Shown here piece by piece: positions 16,991 through 24,892 of a stretch of 64,000 bases of DNA. Under the pieces are notes generated by a model. That model was not told the origin of the DNA. It saw only the letters and a program-made list of their open reading frames with translations, and ran no database searches. The DNA is taken from assembly GCA_012522185.1 (NCBI GenBank), contig JAAYKY010000009.1:62001-126000 (forward strand). Direction: 5' to 3'. Origin of the DNA: Flavobacteriaceae bacterium (GTDB lineage: Bacteria > Bacteroidota > Bacteroidia > Flavobacteriales > Weeksellaceae). How positions within the stretch are numbered: the stretch's first letter is position 1; each line of letters starts with the position of its first letter. A program made the translations under genes and the position numbers.

Positions 16991-17032
16991 AAATAATTTT
17001 TTTCAAACTTATATCGAAAAGCAAGCCCAATC

Positions 17033-17050
17033 TTATGATCTCAATCATAA
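17033..17050. promoter_or_regulatory. Crp/Fnr-like palindrome, copy 3
   Basis: TTATGATCTCAATCATAA with 7-base inverted arms. It lies in the gap between nhaA and the small lipoprotein gene and is preceded by CAATC, as copy 2. Confidence 0.6.
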
Positions 17051-17094
17051 GCAGGTCAATTGAGTAGTGAACTTTAATAATGATTGATCCAAAA

Positions 17095-18426
17095 TTATTT
17101 TGAGGAGGGTTTCTGACCCTGACTAAGTACCCAGTATCCTGAAAATCCTCCAATAATGGAAGCGGTAAAGATTCCAATTTTCGCCTGTGTCATGAATTCG
17201 GGCGTTTGAAACGCAAGTGAAGTAATGAACAAAGACATTGTAAACCCAATCGAAGCCAAAAGTCCCAATCCAAAAAGATTTTTCAAATTCATTCCTTCAG
17301 GAAAAGTTGCTATTTTCATTTTTACACTAATCCATGTAAAACCAAAAACTCCGATAACCTTTCCTAAAAGAAGTCCAAGTCCAACTCCGAGTGCTACATT
17401 GGTACTGAAAATTTGATCGAAGTCAATGTCAATGACCCTAACTCCGGCATTGGCCAACGCGAAAATCGGGATAATTAAAAAGCTAACCAAAGGATGCATG
17501 GCATGCTCCAATCGCTGAAGAGGAGGAGTCGCTTTGTGTAGATCCGTCTTTATGTTTTCAAGCAAATGCAATTGTTCGTTGGTAAGCGTAGGGATTTTGT
17601 CGTTCGGGTCAATTTGAGTGAATTGATCAAGAGAGTTTTTTATTTTACTCACCAAATAAGCTTCCTTAATTCTAACATCGGCTGGTATCATGAAAGCCGC
17701 AAGAACTGCTGCAATGGTCGCATGAACACCGGAAAGAAGAAAGCAAGTCCAAACGCCTAAAATTCCCAAAAAAGCATAAAAAATGATGTTTCGAATTCCC
17801 ATTTTATTTCCCAAATACATCACGGCCAAAAACGAAAAACCAAGCAACAAGCTGACGAAGGAGATATCGGAAGTATAAAAGAAAGCAATTACCAAAACGG
17901 CACCGATGTCGTCCACGATGGCAAGTGCTGTGAGAAATATTTTTAGAGAAATTGGAATTCGATTTCCAAGCAAATACAATACACCCAAGGCAAATGCAAT
18001 GTCGGTTGCCATCGGAATTCCCCAACCTTGACTGACTTCCCCCATAGGATTTAGTGAAAAATAAATCAAAGCCGGAACGATCATACCACCGGCAGCCGCA
18101 ATGATGGGCAACAACGCCTTTCGAGGATTGGAAAGTTCACCGGCAACAATTTCCCGTTTCAGTTCCAAGCCCACCACAAAAAAGAAAATCGCCATCAAAC
18201 CATCGTTGATCCAATGCAAAATACTGTATTCCAAATAAGAGTTTCCATCCAGTGTGAAACCTAATTTATGTTCCAAAAAGGCATAGTAATGATTTGAAAT
18301 GGGCGAATTGGCCAAAATCAACGCCAACAAAACACAGACTCCCAACACAAGTCCTCCAGATTTTTCATGTTGAATGAATCTTTGAATGGGTTTCGTGATT
18401 TTTTGAATGGGATACTTTTTTTCCAT
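17095..18426 (-). CDS. nhaA: Na+/H+ antiporter NhaA
   Basis: 443-residue inner-membrane antiporter that exchanges sodium for protons. It shows about 12 membrane helices, the early motif GLMAIFFFVVGLELKREI, the paired aspartates in ALAIVDDIGAVLVIAFFY and the late GLGLLLGKVIGVFGF. A soluble insert at about 235-280 (VSKIKNSLDQFTQIDPND) is longer than in the E. coli protein. It begins 13 bases after the holA stop on the same strand, so it may be the second gene of a holA-nhaA message. Confidence 0.95.
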   Translation of the reverse strand: MEKKYPIQKITKPIQRFIQHEKSGGLVLGVCVLLALILANSPISNHYYAFLEHKLGFTLDGNSYLEYSILHWINDGLMAIFFFVVGLELKREIVAGELSNPRKALLPIIAAAGGMIVPALIYFSLNPMGEVSQGWGIPMATDIAFALGVLYLLGNRIPISLKIFLTALAIVDDIGAVLVIAFFYTSDISFVSLLLGFSFLAVMYLGNKMGIRNIIFYAFLGILGVWTCFLLSGVHATIAAVLAAFMIPADVRIKEAYLVSKIKNSLDQFTQIDPNDKIPTLTNEQLHLLENIKTDLHKATPPLQRLEHAMHPLVSFLIIPIFALANAGVRVIDIDFDQIFSTNVALGVGLGLLLGKVIGVFGFTWISVKMKIATFPEGMNLKNLFGLGLLASIGFTMSLFITSLAFQTPEFMTQAKIGIFTASIIGGFSGYWVLSQGQKPSSK

Positions 18427-18439
18427 TGGATTTTTTTAA

Positions 18440-19447
18440 TTAAATATTAAAGATTTTGAACAATAATTCATTCAATAAATCACCGTCAGACACATTTCCA
18501 GTTGACCCTACACCTTTGCTTTTTACATCGGTTTCTCTTAAGAGTGATATGATTCTTGTGGCTTTTTTGAGTGGATAATTTTTGGCGGCAGTGGCAGCGT
18601 CTTTTACAAAAAATGGATGTAAGCCCAATTCTTTGGCTACATTGGATTGGGATTTATCGCTCAAAGTATGATAAACAATGATGTTTGAAAAAGTTTGATA
18701 CAATATCGACAAAGTTACCACCAGAGGGTTATCTTTTGGGTTTTGACTGAAATAATTTGCAATTTTAAATGCCTTGACCGCATTTCGAGTTTCAATAGCA
18801 TTCCTTAACTCAAAATTATTGTAATCTTTACTGATTCCAATGTTTTTTTGAATGATTTCGGGGGTGATATTACCCGTTTCTGCAAGGATTTTTAGCTTCT
18901 GTAATTCGTTGTAAATCCTTCCCAAATCCGAGCCCAAGGATTCTGCCATCATAAATTTTGATTTGGCTTCCAGGTTCATTCCCATTTCCTTTGCTGTAGT
19001 TTCAATCCAATCAGGGATTTGGTTATCATAGATTCTTTTGGTTTCGAGAACTACCGAATTTTTTTGAAGTGTTTTATAAAGTTTCTTGCGTTTGTCCAGC
19101 GACTTTCCTTTGTAATTAAACACTAAAACCGTGGAAGGTTGAGGGTTTTCAGCATAAGATTCCAACTGATCGATGCTTCTGGAAAGATGCTGCGCTTCTT
19201 TCACAATCACAACTTGCCGTTCGGCGCCCATCGGAAATTGTTTTGCCAAAGCCAGTACATCGGCCATTTCCACGTCATTTCCATACAAAATGGTTTGATT
19301 GAATCCCTTTTCATCTTCAGTTAAAACATCCGACTCGATGGCTTTGGAAACTTGATCTATAAAAAATGGTTCCTCACCAGAAAGAAAATAAATAGGTGCA
19401 AACTTTTTGTTTTTAATATCTTTGAGGATGCTATTTGGCTGACTCAT
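18440..19447 (-). CDS. holA: DNA polymerase III delta subunit
   Basis: 335-residue clamp-loader subunit that opens the beta sliding clamp. It begins with the usual PIYFLSGEEPFFIDQ (about 18-32) and has the family's helical third domain with AIETRNAVKAFKIANYF near residue 215. The ATG (19445-19447) overlaps the ATG of the divergent gene by two bases (CATG), so each gene's promoter must lie inside the other. Confidence 0.9.
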   Translation of the reverse strand: MSQPNSILKDIKNKKFAPIYFLSGEEPFFIDQVSKAIESDVLTEDEKGFNQTILYGNDVEMADVLALAKQFPMGAERQVVIVKEAQHLSRSIDQLESYAENPQPSTVLVFNYKGKSLDKRKKLYKTLQKNSVVLETKRIYDNQIPDWIETTAKEMGMNLEAKSKFMMAESLGSDLGRIYNELQKLKILAETGNITPEIIQKNIGISKDYNNFELRNAIETRNAVKAFKIANYFSQNPKDNPLVVTLSILYQTFSNIIVYHTLSDKSQSNVAKELGLHPFFVKDAATAAKNYPLKKATRIISLLRETDVKSKGVGSTGNVSDGDLLNELLFKIFNI

Positions 19448-19904
19448 GAACGAATTAAAATTACCAGAATTAAATTTTCCCGAAAATTACCAATTTCGAT
19501 TTAAACAAGACGAGAATTCTGTTTATATCTTTTGCAACACACGAAAAAAATGGTTAATCCTCACTCCCGAGGAATGGGTTAGACAAAATCTTGTTCACTT
19601 CCTGATTCAAGAAAAAAAGTACTCCCAATCAGCCATCAATACAGAAATCATAGTCAAGGTAAATGGTATGAAGAAAAGAGCCGATGTAATTGTCTATAAA
19701 AAAGAAAAACCCTTTTTAATTGTAGAATGTAAATCTCCTTCCGTACCCATTTCACAGGAAACTTTTGATCAAATCGCAAGATATAATCTAGAAATCGGAG
19801 CAGACTATCTGATGGTTACCAATGGTATGAATCATTATTATTGCCAGATGGATATGGAAAACCAGCGTTATGTTTTTCTTCCAGAGCTTCCCGACAGCAA
19901 TTAA
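19446..19904 (+). CDS. HsdR N-terminal-domain protein (PD-(D/E)XK nuclease-like)
   Basis: 152 residues corresponding to the N-terminal domain of type I restriction R subunits. The putative active site is KKRADVIVYKKEKPFLIVEC followed by KSP (Asp, then ExC-K instead of the usual ExK), and QIARYNLEIGADYLMVTNG follows. No helicase domain or methylase gene is present, so this is a stand-alone Bacteroidota protein and not a working restriction system. It is conserved divergent to holA in this phylum, which hints at a housekeeping role in DNA metabolism. Confidence 0.85.
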   Translation: MNELKLPELNFPENYQFRFKQDENSVYIFCNTRKKWLILTPEEWVRQNLVHFLIQEKKYSQSAINTEIIVKVNGMKKRADVIVYKKEKPFLIVECKSPSVPISQETFDQIARYNLEIGADYLMVTNGMNHYYCQMDMENQRYVFLPELPDSN

Positions 19905-19940
19905 TTTCTCCGTATTAAAATAAGATTAATCTTTTTAATT

Positions 19941-19976
19941 TTATTATGCGTGCATAGTAAAAAAAGATTATATTTG
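19941..19976 (+). promoter_or_regulatory. Promoter of the fad operon with MarR-type operator
   Basis: A 20-base imperfect palindrome TTATTATGCGTGCATAGTAA (19941-19960) is followed by the -7 element TATATTTG (19969-19976); the ATG is 21 bases further. The palindrome covers the -33 region, so a bound repressor would block the promoter. The adjacent MarR protein is the obvious candidate. Confidence 0.6.
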
Positions 19977-19997
19977 TGTTTCTCTTAAATAAATAAG

Positions 19998-20462
19998 ATG
20001 ATTCACAACGATTTAGCTATTGACCAATATTTAAGATTTACATGGCTTGTTGTTCAGAAAATGTACAACGAACAAGCTTCTAAATTTAATTCAACCATGG
20101 TAATGGGTTTCACGCTTTTATCCATCGACCCAAAAAACGGAACACCAAGTACTTCACTTGGTCCCAAAATGGGAATTGAACCGACAAGTTTGTCCCGAAC
20201 TTTGAAAAATCTGGAAGAGCGTGGGTTGATTATCAGAAAACCCAATCCAGATGACGGACGAAGTGTCTTAATCATTTTGACCGAAGATGGATTGAAAATG
20301 CGCGATGTTTCCAAAGAAGTGGTTTTGAGTTTTTATGACGCCTTGAATGAGAAAATTTCCCAAGAAGAACTGGATGTTTTCTATGGCGTTTTGCAGAAAA
20401 TCAATTCGATTGCTACAGATGAAAATACGTTTAAAAAGAAGAAAGAATTACTTAATCATTAA
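19998..20462 (+). CDS. MarR-family regulator of the fatty-acid oxidation operon
   Basis: 154 residues with the winged-helix core: GFTLLSIDPKNGTPSTSLGP leading to MGIEPTSLSRTLKNLEERGL (recognition helix) and the wing KPNPDDGRSVLIILTEDG. Family members are dimeric repressors released by small ligands, here presumably acyl-CoA or fatty acids, since fadB follows 11 bases downstream. The palindrome at 19941-19960 is a likely autoregulatory site. Confidence 0.92.
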   Translation: MIHNDLAIDQYLRFTWLVVQKMYNEQASKFNSTMVMGFTLLSIDPKNGTPSTSLGPKMGIEPTSLSRTLKNLEERGLIIRKPNPDDGRSVLIILTEDGLKMRDVSKEVVLSFYDALNEKISQEELDVFYGVLQKINSIATDENTFKKKKELLNH

Positions 20463-20473
20463 TAAAACATAAA

Positions 20474-22831
20474 ATGAATAGGCACATAAGACGAGTTACA
20501 GTATTAGGTTCCGGAGTTATGGGCTCTGGGATTGCCTGTCATTTGGCCGGAATCGGCGTCGAAGTAGTATTGCTCGACATGCCGTCTGAAGGCGCAGACA
20601 GAAATAAAACCGCAAGAGAGCATCTCAACCATGCGCTCAAATCCAATCCTTCCCCGATATATGACAAAGCTTTTGCTTCGCGAATTACCGTTGGGAATTT
20701 TGAAGACGATTTAGAAAAAATTAAAAATTCAGACTGGATAATCGAGGTCATCATCGAAAGACTCGACATCAAAAAATCCATGTTTGAAAAAGTTGATCAG
20801 TTCCGAAAAGAAGGAACATTGATCACCTCCAATACATCGGGTATTCCCATCCAACTGATGTCAGAAGGGCGTTCTGAAGATTTTCAGAAACATTTCTGCG
20901 GAACGCACTTCTTTAACCCTCCTCGTTACCTCAAATTATTTGAAATCATTCCGGGACCGAAAACAGATCCATCTGTAATCGATTTCTTTACCGTTTATGC
21001 GGAGAAGTTTTTAGGAAAAACACCGGTCTTGGCCAAAGACACGCCTGGTTTCATCGGAAACCGCGTCGGAGTTTATTCGATGGCAAAAGTAATGGAACTC
21101 GCACAGGAAATTGGTTTGACGATCGAAGAAGCCGATACCCTGACCGGTTCGATTTTGGGACGACCCAAAACTGGAACCTTTAAACTCGCCGATTTAGTCG
21201 GGCTCGATACAGCTTCCAACGTTACCAAAGGTTTGCAACAAAATTTACCCAATGACAAATTCATTCAGGATTTAAAAGAATCCAAAGTGATGAATTTCCT
21301 TTTGGAGAATAAATTCTTTGGTGACAAAGCCCAAAAAGGTTTTTATTATAAAGAATTTGATAAATCAACCGGTGAAACCAATCGTTTTGCACTTGATTTG
21401 GAGAAATTGGAATATCGCCCGCTGAATCGTGCAAAAGTTGCGGCCGTCGAAACCGCCAAACAAGCCGGAAACACCCGAAATAAACTTGGGGTTTTATTGA
21501 AAGACAAAAGCAAAGCGGGTGATTTACTTCGTAAACATTTTGCATCTTTGTTTGCCTATGTAGCCGATAAAGTTCCGGAAATTACAGAAGTTTTCTACAG
21601 CATTGACGATGCGATGAAAACCGGATATGCCTGGAAATACGGATCTTTTGAAACTTGGGATTTGGTCGGATTGAAAACCGGAATTCAGTTGATTGAATCA
21701 GAAGGTTATGAAGTTTCTGACTGGGTCAAGGAAATGGCCGAATCGGGAAAAGAAAGTTTCTATCAGGTCAAAGACGGAAAGAAATATTTCTACGATATTC
21801 ATTCAAAAGATTATCAGCTCATTCCGGGTCAAGATGCCTTTATCATTTTGGACAACATCCGAAAAACCAAAGAAGTTTGGTCCAATGCCGAAGCAAGCAT
21901 TCAGGATTTAGGCGATGGAATCATCAATTTGGAATTCCGCTCCAAAATGAATTCCATCGGTGGTGGTGTGATTACCGGAATCAACAAAGCAATTGACCTG
22001 GCCGAAAAAGATTATCAGGGATTGGTGATTGGAAATCAAGCCGATAATTTCTCTGTCGGAGCGAACTTGGCGATGATTATGATGATGGCTTCCGAACAGG
22101 ATTGGTGGGAATTGAATATGGCCATCAAAACTTTCCAAGATACGATGATGAAAGTTCGTTACAGTGCCATTCCGGTCGTAGTTGCGCCACATGGAATGAC
22201 TTTGGGTGGCGGCTGCGAAATCTCGCTTCATGCCGATAAAATCGTGGCAGCTGCCGAAACTTATATGGGACTCGTAGAAGCGGGAGTTGGGGTAATTCCC
22301 GGCGGTGGCGGAACCAAAGAAATGACCCGAAGAGCATCTCAATTCTTGATTTCAGATGATGTGAAAACCAATCATTTGCGCGAAGCTTATATGACCGTAG
22401 CGATGGCAAAAGTGGCAACTTCTGCTTATGAAGCAAAAAACTTTGGTTTCATCCGAAACGAAGATGTGATTGTTGTAAATAAAGACCGACAAATTGCCGA
22501 AGCCAAAAAACATGCCTTGATTATGGCAGAAGCCGGATACACCCAGCCAATTGCTAAAAAAGTAAAAGTTTTAGGAAAAGAAGCCATGGGTATGTTCTAT
22601 GTAGGATCTGACCAAATGGTGGCCGGAAATTATATTTCGGAACACGACCGTTTGATTGCCAATAAATTGGGATATGTGATGACCGGTGGGAATCTTTCCG
22701 AACCGACTGAAGTTTCGCAGCAGTATTTATTGGATTTAGAGAGAGAAGCCTTCTTATCACTTTGTGGAGAACGTAAAACTTTGGAGCGAATTCAGCATAT
22801 GTTGAAAACAGGGAAACCGCTTAGAAATTAG
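20474..22831 (+). CDS. fadB: 3-hydroxyacyl-CoA dehydrogenase / enoyl-CoA hydratase fusion
   Basis: 785-residue bifunctional beta-oxidation enzyme. The NAD-binding 3-hydroxyacyl-CoA dehydrogenase comes first (GSGVMGSGIACHLAG, residues 12-26; HFFNPPRYLKLFEI near 155), then its C-terminal domains, then the hydratase (about 480-700; FSVGANLAMIM and APHGMTLGGGCEISLHAD). This order and length match B. subtilis FadN more than E. coli FadB. It lies in the order marR-fadB-fadA-acyl-CoA dehydrogenase. Its TAG stop shares its last base with the left arm of the S23 element A. Confidence 0.94.
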   Translation: MNRHIRRVTVLGSGVMGSGIACHLAGIGVEVVLLDMPSEGADRNKTAREHLNHALKSNPSPIYDKAFASRITVGNFEDDLEKIKNSDWIIEVIIERLDIKKSMFEKVDQFRKEGTLITSNTSGIPIQLMSEGRSEDFQKHFCGTHFFNPPRYLKLFEIIPGPKTDPSVIDFFTVYAEKFLGKTPVLAKDTPGFIGNRVGVYSMAKVMELAQEIGLTIEEADTLTGSILGRPKTGTFKLADLVGLDTASNVTKGLQQNLPNDKFIQDLKESKVMNFLLENKFFGDKAQKGFYYKEFDKSTGETNRFALDLEKLEYRPLNRAKVAAVETAKQAGNTRNKLGVLLKDKSKAGDLLRKHFASLFAYVADKVPEITEVFYSIDDAMKTGYAWKYGSFETWDLVGLKTGIQLIESEGYEVSDWVKEMAESGKESFYQVKDGKKYFYDIHSKDYQLIPGQDAFIILDNIRKTKEVWSNAEASIQDLGDGIINLEFRSKMNSIGGGVITGINKAIDLAEKDYQGLVIGNQADNFSVGANLAMIMMMASEQDWWELNMAIKTFQDTMMKVRYSAIPVVVAPHGMTLGGGCEISLHADKIVAAAETYMGLVEAGVGVIPGGGGTKEMTRRASQFLISDDVKTNHLREAYMTVAMAKVATSAYEAKNFGFIRNEDVIVVNKDRQIAEAKKHALIMAEAGYTQPIAKKVKVLGKEAMGMFYVGSDQMVAGNYISEHDRLIANKLGYVMTGGNLSEPTEVSQQYLLDLEREAFLSLCGERKTLERIQHMLKTGKPLRN

Positions 22832-23268
22832 TATTAAGACAGATGTATTAAGAATTAAGATGATGCACAATTTTGAAAAATTAAAAATATGGCAAAAAGC
22901 AATGGACATTGCTGTGTCTGTTTATGAAATTTCTTTGCTTTTACCGGAAGATGAAAAGTTTAATTTAATCCATCAGATTAAAAAATGTGCGGTATCTATT
23001 TCTTCCAATATAGCCGAGGGTTCAGGGAGGAATTCAAATAAAGAGTTCGTTCAGTTTTTAGGAATTGCAAACGGGTCAACATTTGAATTAATAACGCAAT
23101 TAATTCTTGCTAAAAGATTAAAACTAATCGGTGAAGAAATGGTTCAGCCTATAATAAATCAATTAGTAGAGGTTTCCAATATGAATTTTTCTTTTCAGAA
23201 AACATTAAAAAATAATAACGAATGATTTAGAGATTAAGTCTTGATACTTAATACTCTAATCTTAATAC
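22831..23268 (+). mobile_element. S23-type element A with inverted heptamer arms
   Basis: The left arm (22832-22859) reads as four 7-bp units TATTAAG, ACAGATG, TATTAAG, AATTAAG and runs straight into the gene's ATG. The right arm (23231-23268), read on the opposite strand, is TATTAAG, ATTAGAG, TATTAAG, TATCAAG, so the arms are inverted copies in the same 7-base phase (about 23 of 30 positions agree). They enclose the four-helix-bundle gene and fill the fadB-fadA gap completely. Calling it mobile is inference from the three similar elements in the window. Confidence 0.6.
22860..23225 (+). CDS. Four-helix-bundle protein, S23/IVP family (copy A)
   Basis: 121 residues of the family first seen in intervening sequences of 23S rRNA genes (S23, TIGR02436-type). 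The signature is FEKLKIWQKAMDIAVSVYEI near the start, QIKKCAVSISSNIAEGSGR at about 40-58 and GSTFELITQLILA. Such proteins form pentameric helical bundles with a basic groove; related Avd proteins bind nucleic acid. The gene has the same orientation as the fad operon it interrupts. A regulatory role on fad mRNA is possible but not shown. Confidence 0.88.
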   Translation: MMHNFEKLKIWQKAMDIAVSVYEISLLLPEDEKFNLIHQIKKCAVSISSNIAEGSGRNSNKEFVQFLGIANGSTFELITQLILAKRLKLIGEEMVQPIINQLVEVSNMNFSFQKTLKNNNE

Positions 23269-23277
23269 AATAAAACA

Positions 23278-24456
23278 ATGAAAGACGCATATATAGTAAC
23301 AGGATACAGAACCGCAGTTGGAAAAGCTCCCCGCGGAACTTTAAGATTTACCCGACCGGACGAATTGGCTGCAAGCGTTATTGAACGCATGATGCAGGAT
23401 GTCCCGAATCTGGATAAAGACAGAATTGATGATGTGATTGTCGGATGTGCCATGCCCGAAGCTGAACAAGGCCTGAATATGGCACGTTTGATTTCGTTGA
23501 TGGGATTGAACACCGATAAAGTTCCCGGCGTGACAGTCAATCGTTATTGTGCTTCGGGCTCAGAATCCATTGCGATTGCAACTGCCAAAATCCGTACGGG
23601 GATGGCCGATTGTGTCATTGCCGGAGGAGCCGAAAGTATGTCCTACATCCCGATGGGCGGATACAAACCTATTCCGGGAACCGATGTCGCCAAGCACAAT
23701 GCCGATTACTATTGGGGAATGGGATTGACTGCTGAAGCGGTTGCTAACGAATTCAATATTTCCCGAGAAGACCAGGATTTATTTGCATTTAATTCACATC
23801 AGAAAGCGATCAAAGCAATCCAAGAAGGGCGGTTTGAAAATCAGATTGTGCCGATCGATGTAGAAATCAGCAAATTGGATGAAAAAGAAAAAATTCAGAC
23901 AGAAAACATTTCATTCAAACAAGACGAAGGGCCACGAGCCGACACTTCGCTCGAAGCTTTGGCAAAACTAAGACCTGTTTTCGCCCAAGGTGGATCAGTA
24001 ACAGCCGGGAATTCTTCCCAAATGTCAGACGGAGCTTCTTTCGTCATGGTGATGTCAGAAGAAATGGTGAAAGAATTAAATCTGGAGCCGGTGGCGAGAT
24101 TGGTTTCTTATGCAACAGTGGGCGTTCCGCCTAGAATCATGGGAATCGGGCCTTTGTATGCCATTCCGAAAGCATTGGAACAAGCAGGCATGAATCAATC
24201 CGACATAGAAATGTTTGAATTAAACGAAGCTTTTGCTTCGCAATCATTGGCGGTCATTCGCGGACTGGATTTAAATCCTGAAATCGTGAATGTGAACGGA
24301 GGAGCGATTGCTTTGGGGCATCCGCTGGGTTGTACCGGAACAAAATTAACGGTTCAATTGTTCAACGAAATGAAACGTCAGAATAAAAAATACGGAATGG
24401 TTACGATGTGTGTGGGAACCGGACAAGGAGCGGCTTCGGTGTTTGAGATTTTATAA
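23278..24456 (+). CDS. fadA: Acetyl-CoA C-acyltransferase (3-ketoacyl-CoA thiolase)
   Basis: 392-residue thiolase that performs the last step of beta-oxidation. The acylated cysteine is C91 in VNRYCASGSE, the His is in NGGAIALGHPLGCTGT near 342-357, and the second Cys is in CVGTGQGAA near the end. It starts 9 bases after the right arm of element A, and its TAA stop is part of the left arm of element B. In other Bacteroidota fadA usually follows fadB directly, so the element is an addition. Confidence 0.96.
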   Translation: MKDAYIVTGYRTAVGKAPRGTLRFTRPDELAASVIERMMQDVPNLDKDRIDDVIVGCAMPEAEQGLNMARLISLMGLNTDKVPGVTVNRYCASGSESIAIATAKIRTGMADCVIAGGAESMSYIPMGGYKPIPGTDVAKHNADYYWGMGLTAEAVANEFNISREDQDLFAFNSHQKAIKAIQEGRFENQIVPIDVEISKLDEKEKIQTENISFKQDEGPRADTSLEALAKLRPVFAQGGSVTAGNSSQMSDGASFVMVMSEEMVKELNLEPVARLVSYATVGVPPRIMGIGPLYAIPKALEQAGMNQSDIEMFELNEAFASQSLAVIRGLDLNPEIVNVNGGAIALGHPLGCTGTKLTVQLFNEMKRQNKKYGMVTMCVGTGQGAASVFEIL

Positions 24457-24875
24457 AAGAAAATAGAAAAAAGAGGATAGAAAATGAACTCTAAGAAAAG
24501 ACATAATTATAAAAATCTGAAGATATGGCAATTGGGAATTGAAATAGCAAATCAAGTATCCGATATTTTAATTGATTTCCCAATTCATGAAAAGTATGAT
24601 TTGAGTTCTCAAATAAGTCGTTGCTCCGTTTCAATCCCATCCAATATTGCCGAAGGCTCTTCACGGACTAATAAATCTTTTAGTCATTTTTTAGATGTTT
24701 CATTAGGTTCTTCTTTTGAACTTATAACTCAATTAATCATTGCAAACCATAGAAATTATATAAATCAAAATACTTATAATCAATTAGAAAATAAAATAGA
24801 AGAGTTTCAGAGAATGACAATGTCATTTCAAAACGGACTGGAATAGTCCATTTTCTATATTCTATTTTCTTTTCT
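24455..24875 (+). mobile_element. S23-type element B with inverted heptamer arms
   Basis: The left arm (24455-24486) is AAAAGAA, AATAGAA, AAAAGAG, GATAGAA, AATG and includes the gene's start codon. The right arm (24849-24875), on the opposite strand, is AAAAGAA, AATAGAA, TATAGAA, AATG. The two arms match over 14 and 10 bases and differ by exactly one 7-base unit. The heptamer is different from elements A and C although the architecture is the same. It occupies nearly the whole fadA-acyl-CoA dehydrogenase gap. Confidence 0.62.
24484..24846 (+). CDS. Four-helix-bundle protein, S23/IVP family (copy B)
   Basis: 120 residues, clearly related to copies A and [37 protein letters not shown] and GSSFELITQLIIANHRNYIN. 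It starts inside the left heptamer arm and stops two bases before the right arm. Codon use is more AT-rich than in the flanking fad genes, in line with separate origin. Same strand as the host operon, so it will be translated from the fad message unless the arms are processed. Confidence 0.88.
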   Translation: MNSKKRHNYKNLKIWQLGIEIANQVSDILIDFPIHEKYDLSSQISRCSVSIPSNIAEGSSRTNKSFSHFLDVSLGSSFELITQLIIANHRNYINQNTYNQLENKIEEFQRMTMSFQNGLE

Positions 24876-24892
24876 CTAATACTCAAAGACAT

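Noticed and set aside
19446-19904. Type I restriction system
   Set aside because: Only the HsdR N-terminal domain is present; no helicase, methylase or specificity gene.
22860-24846. S23-type genes as toxin-antitoxin pairs
   Set aside because: Each gene is alone between arms with no second small ORF, and the family is not known as a toxin.
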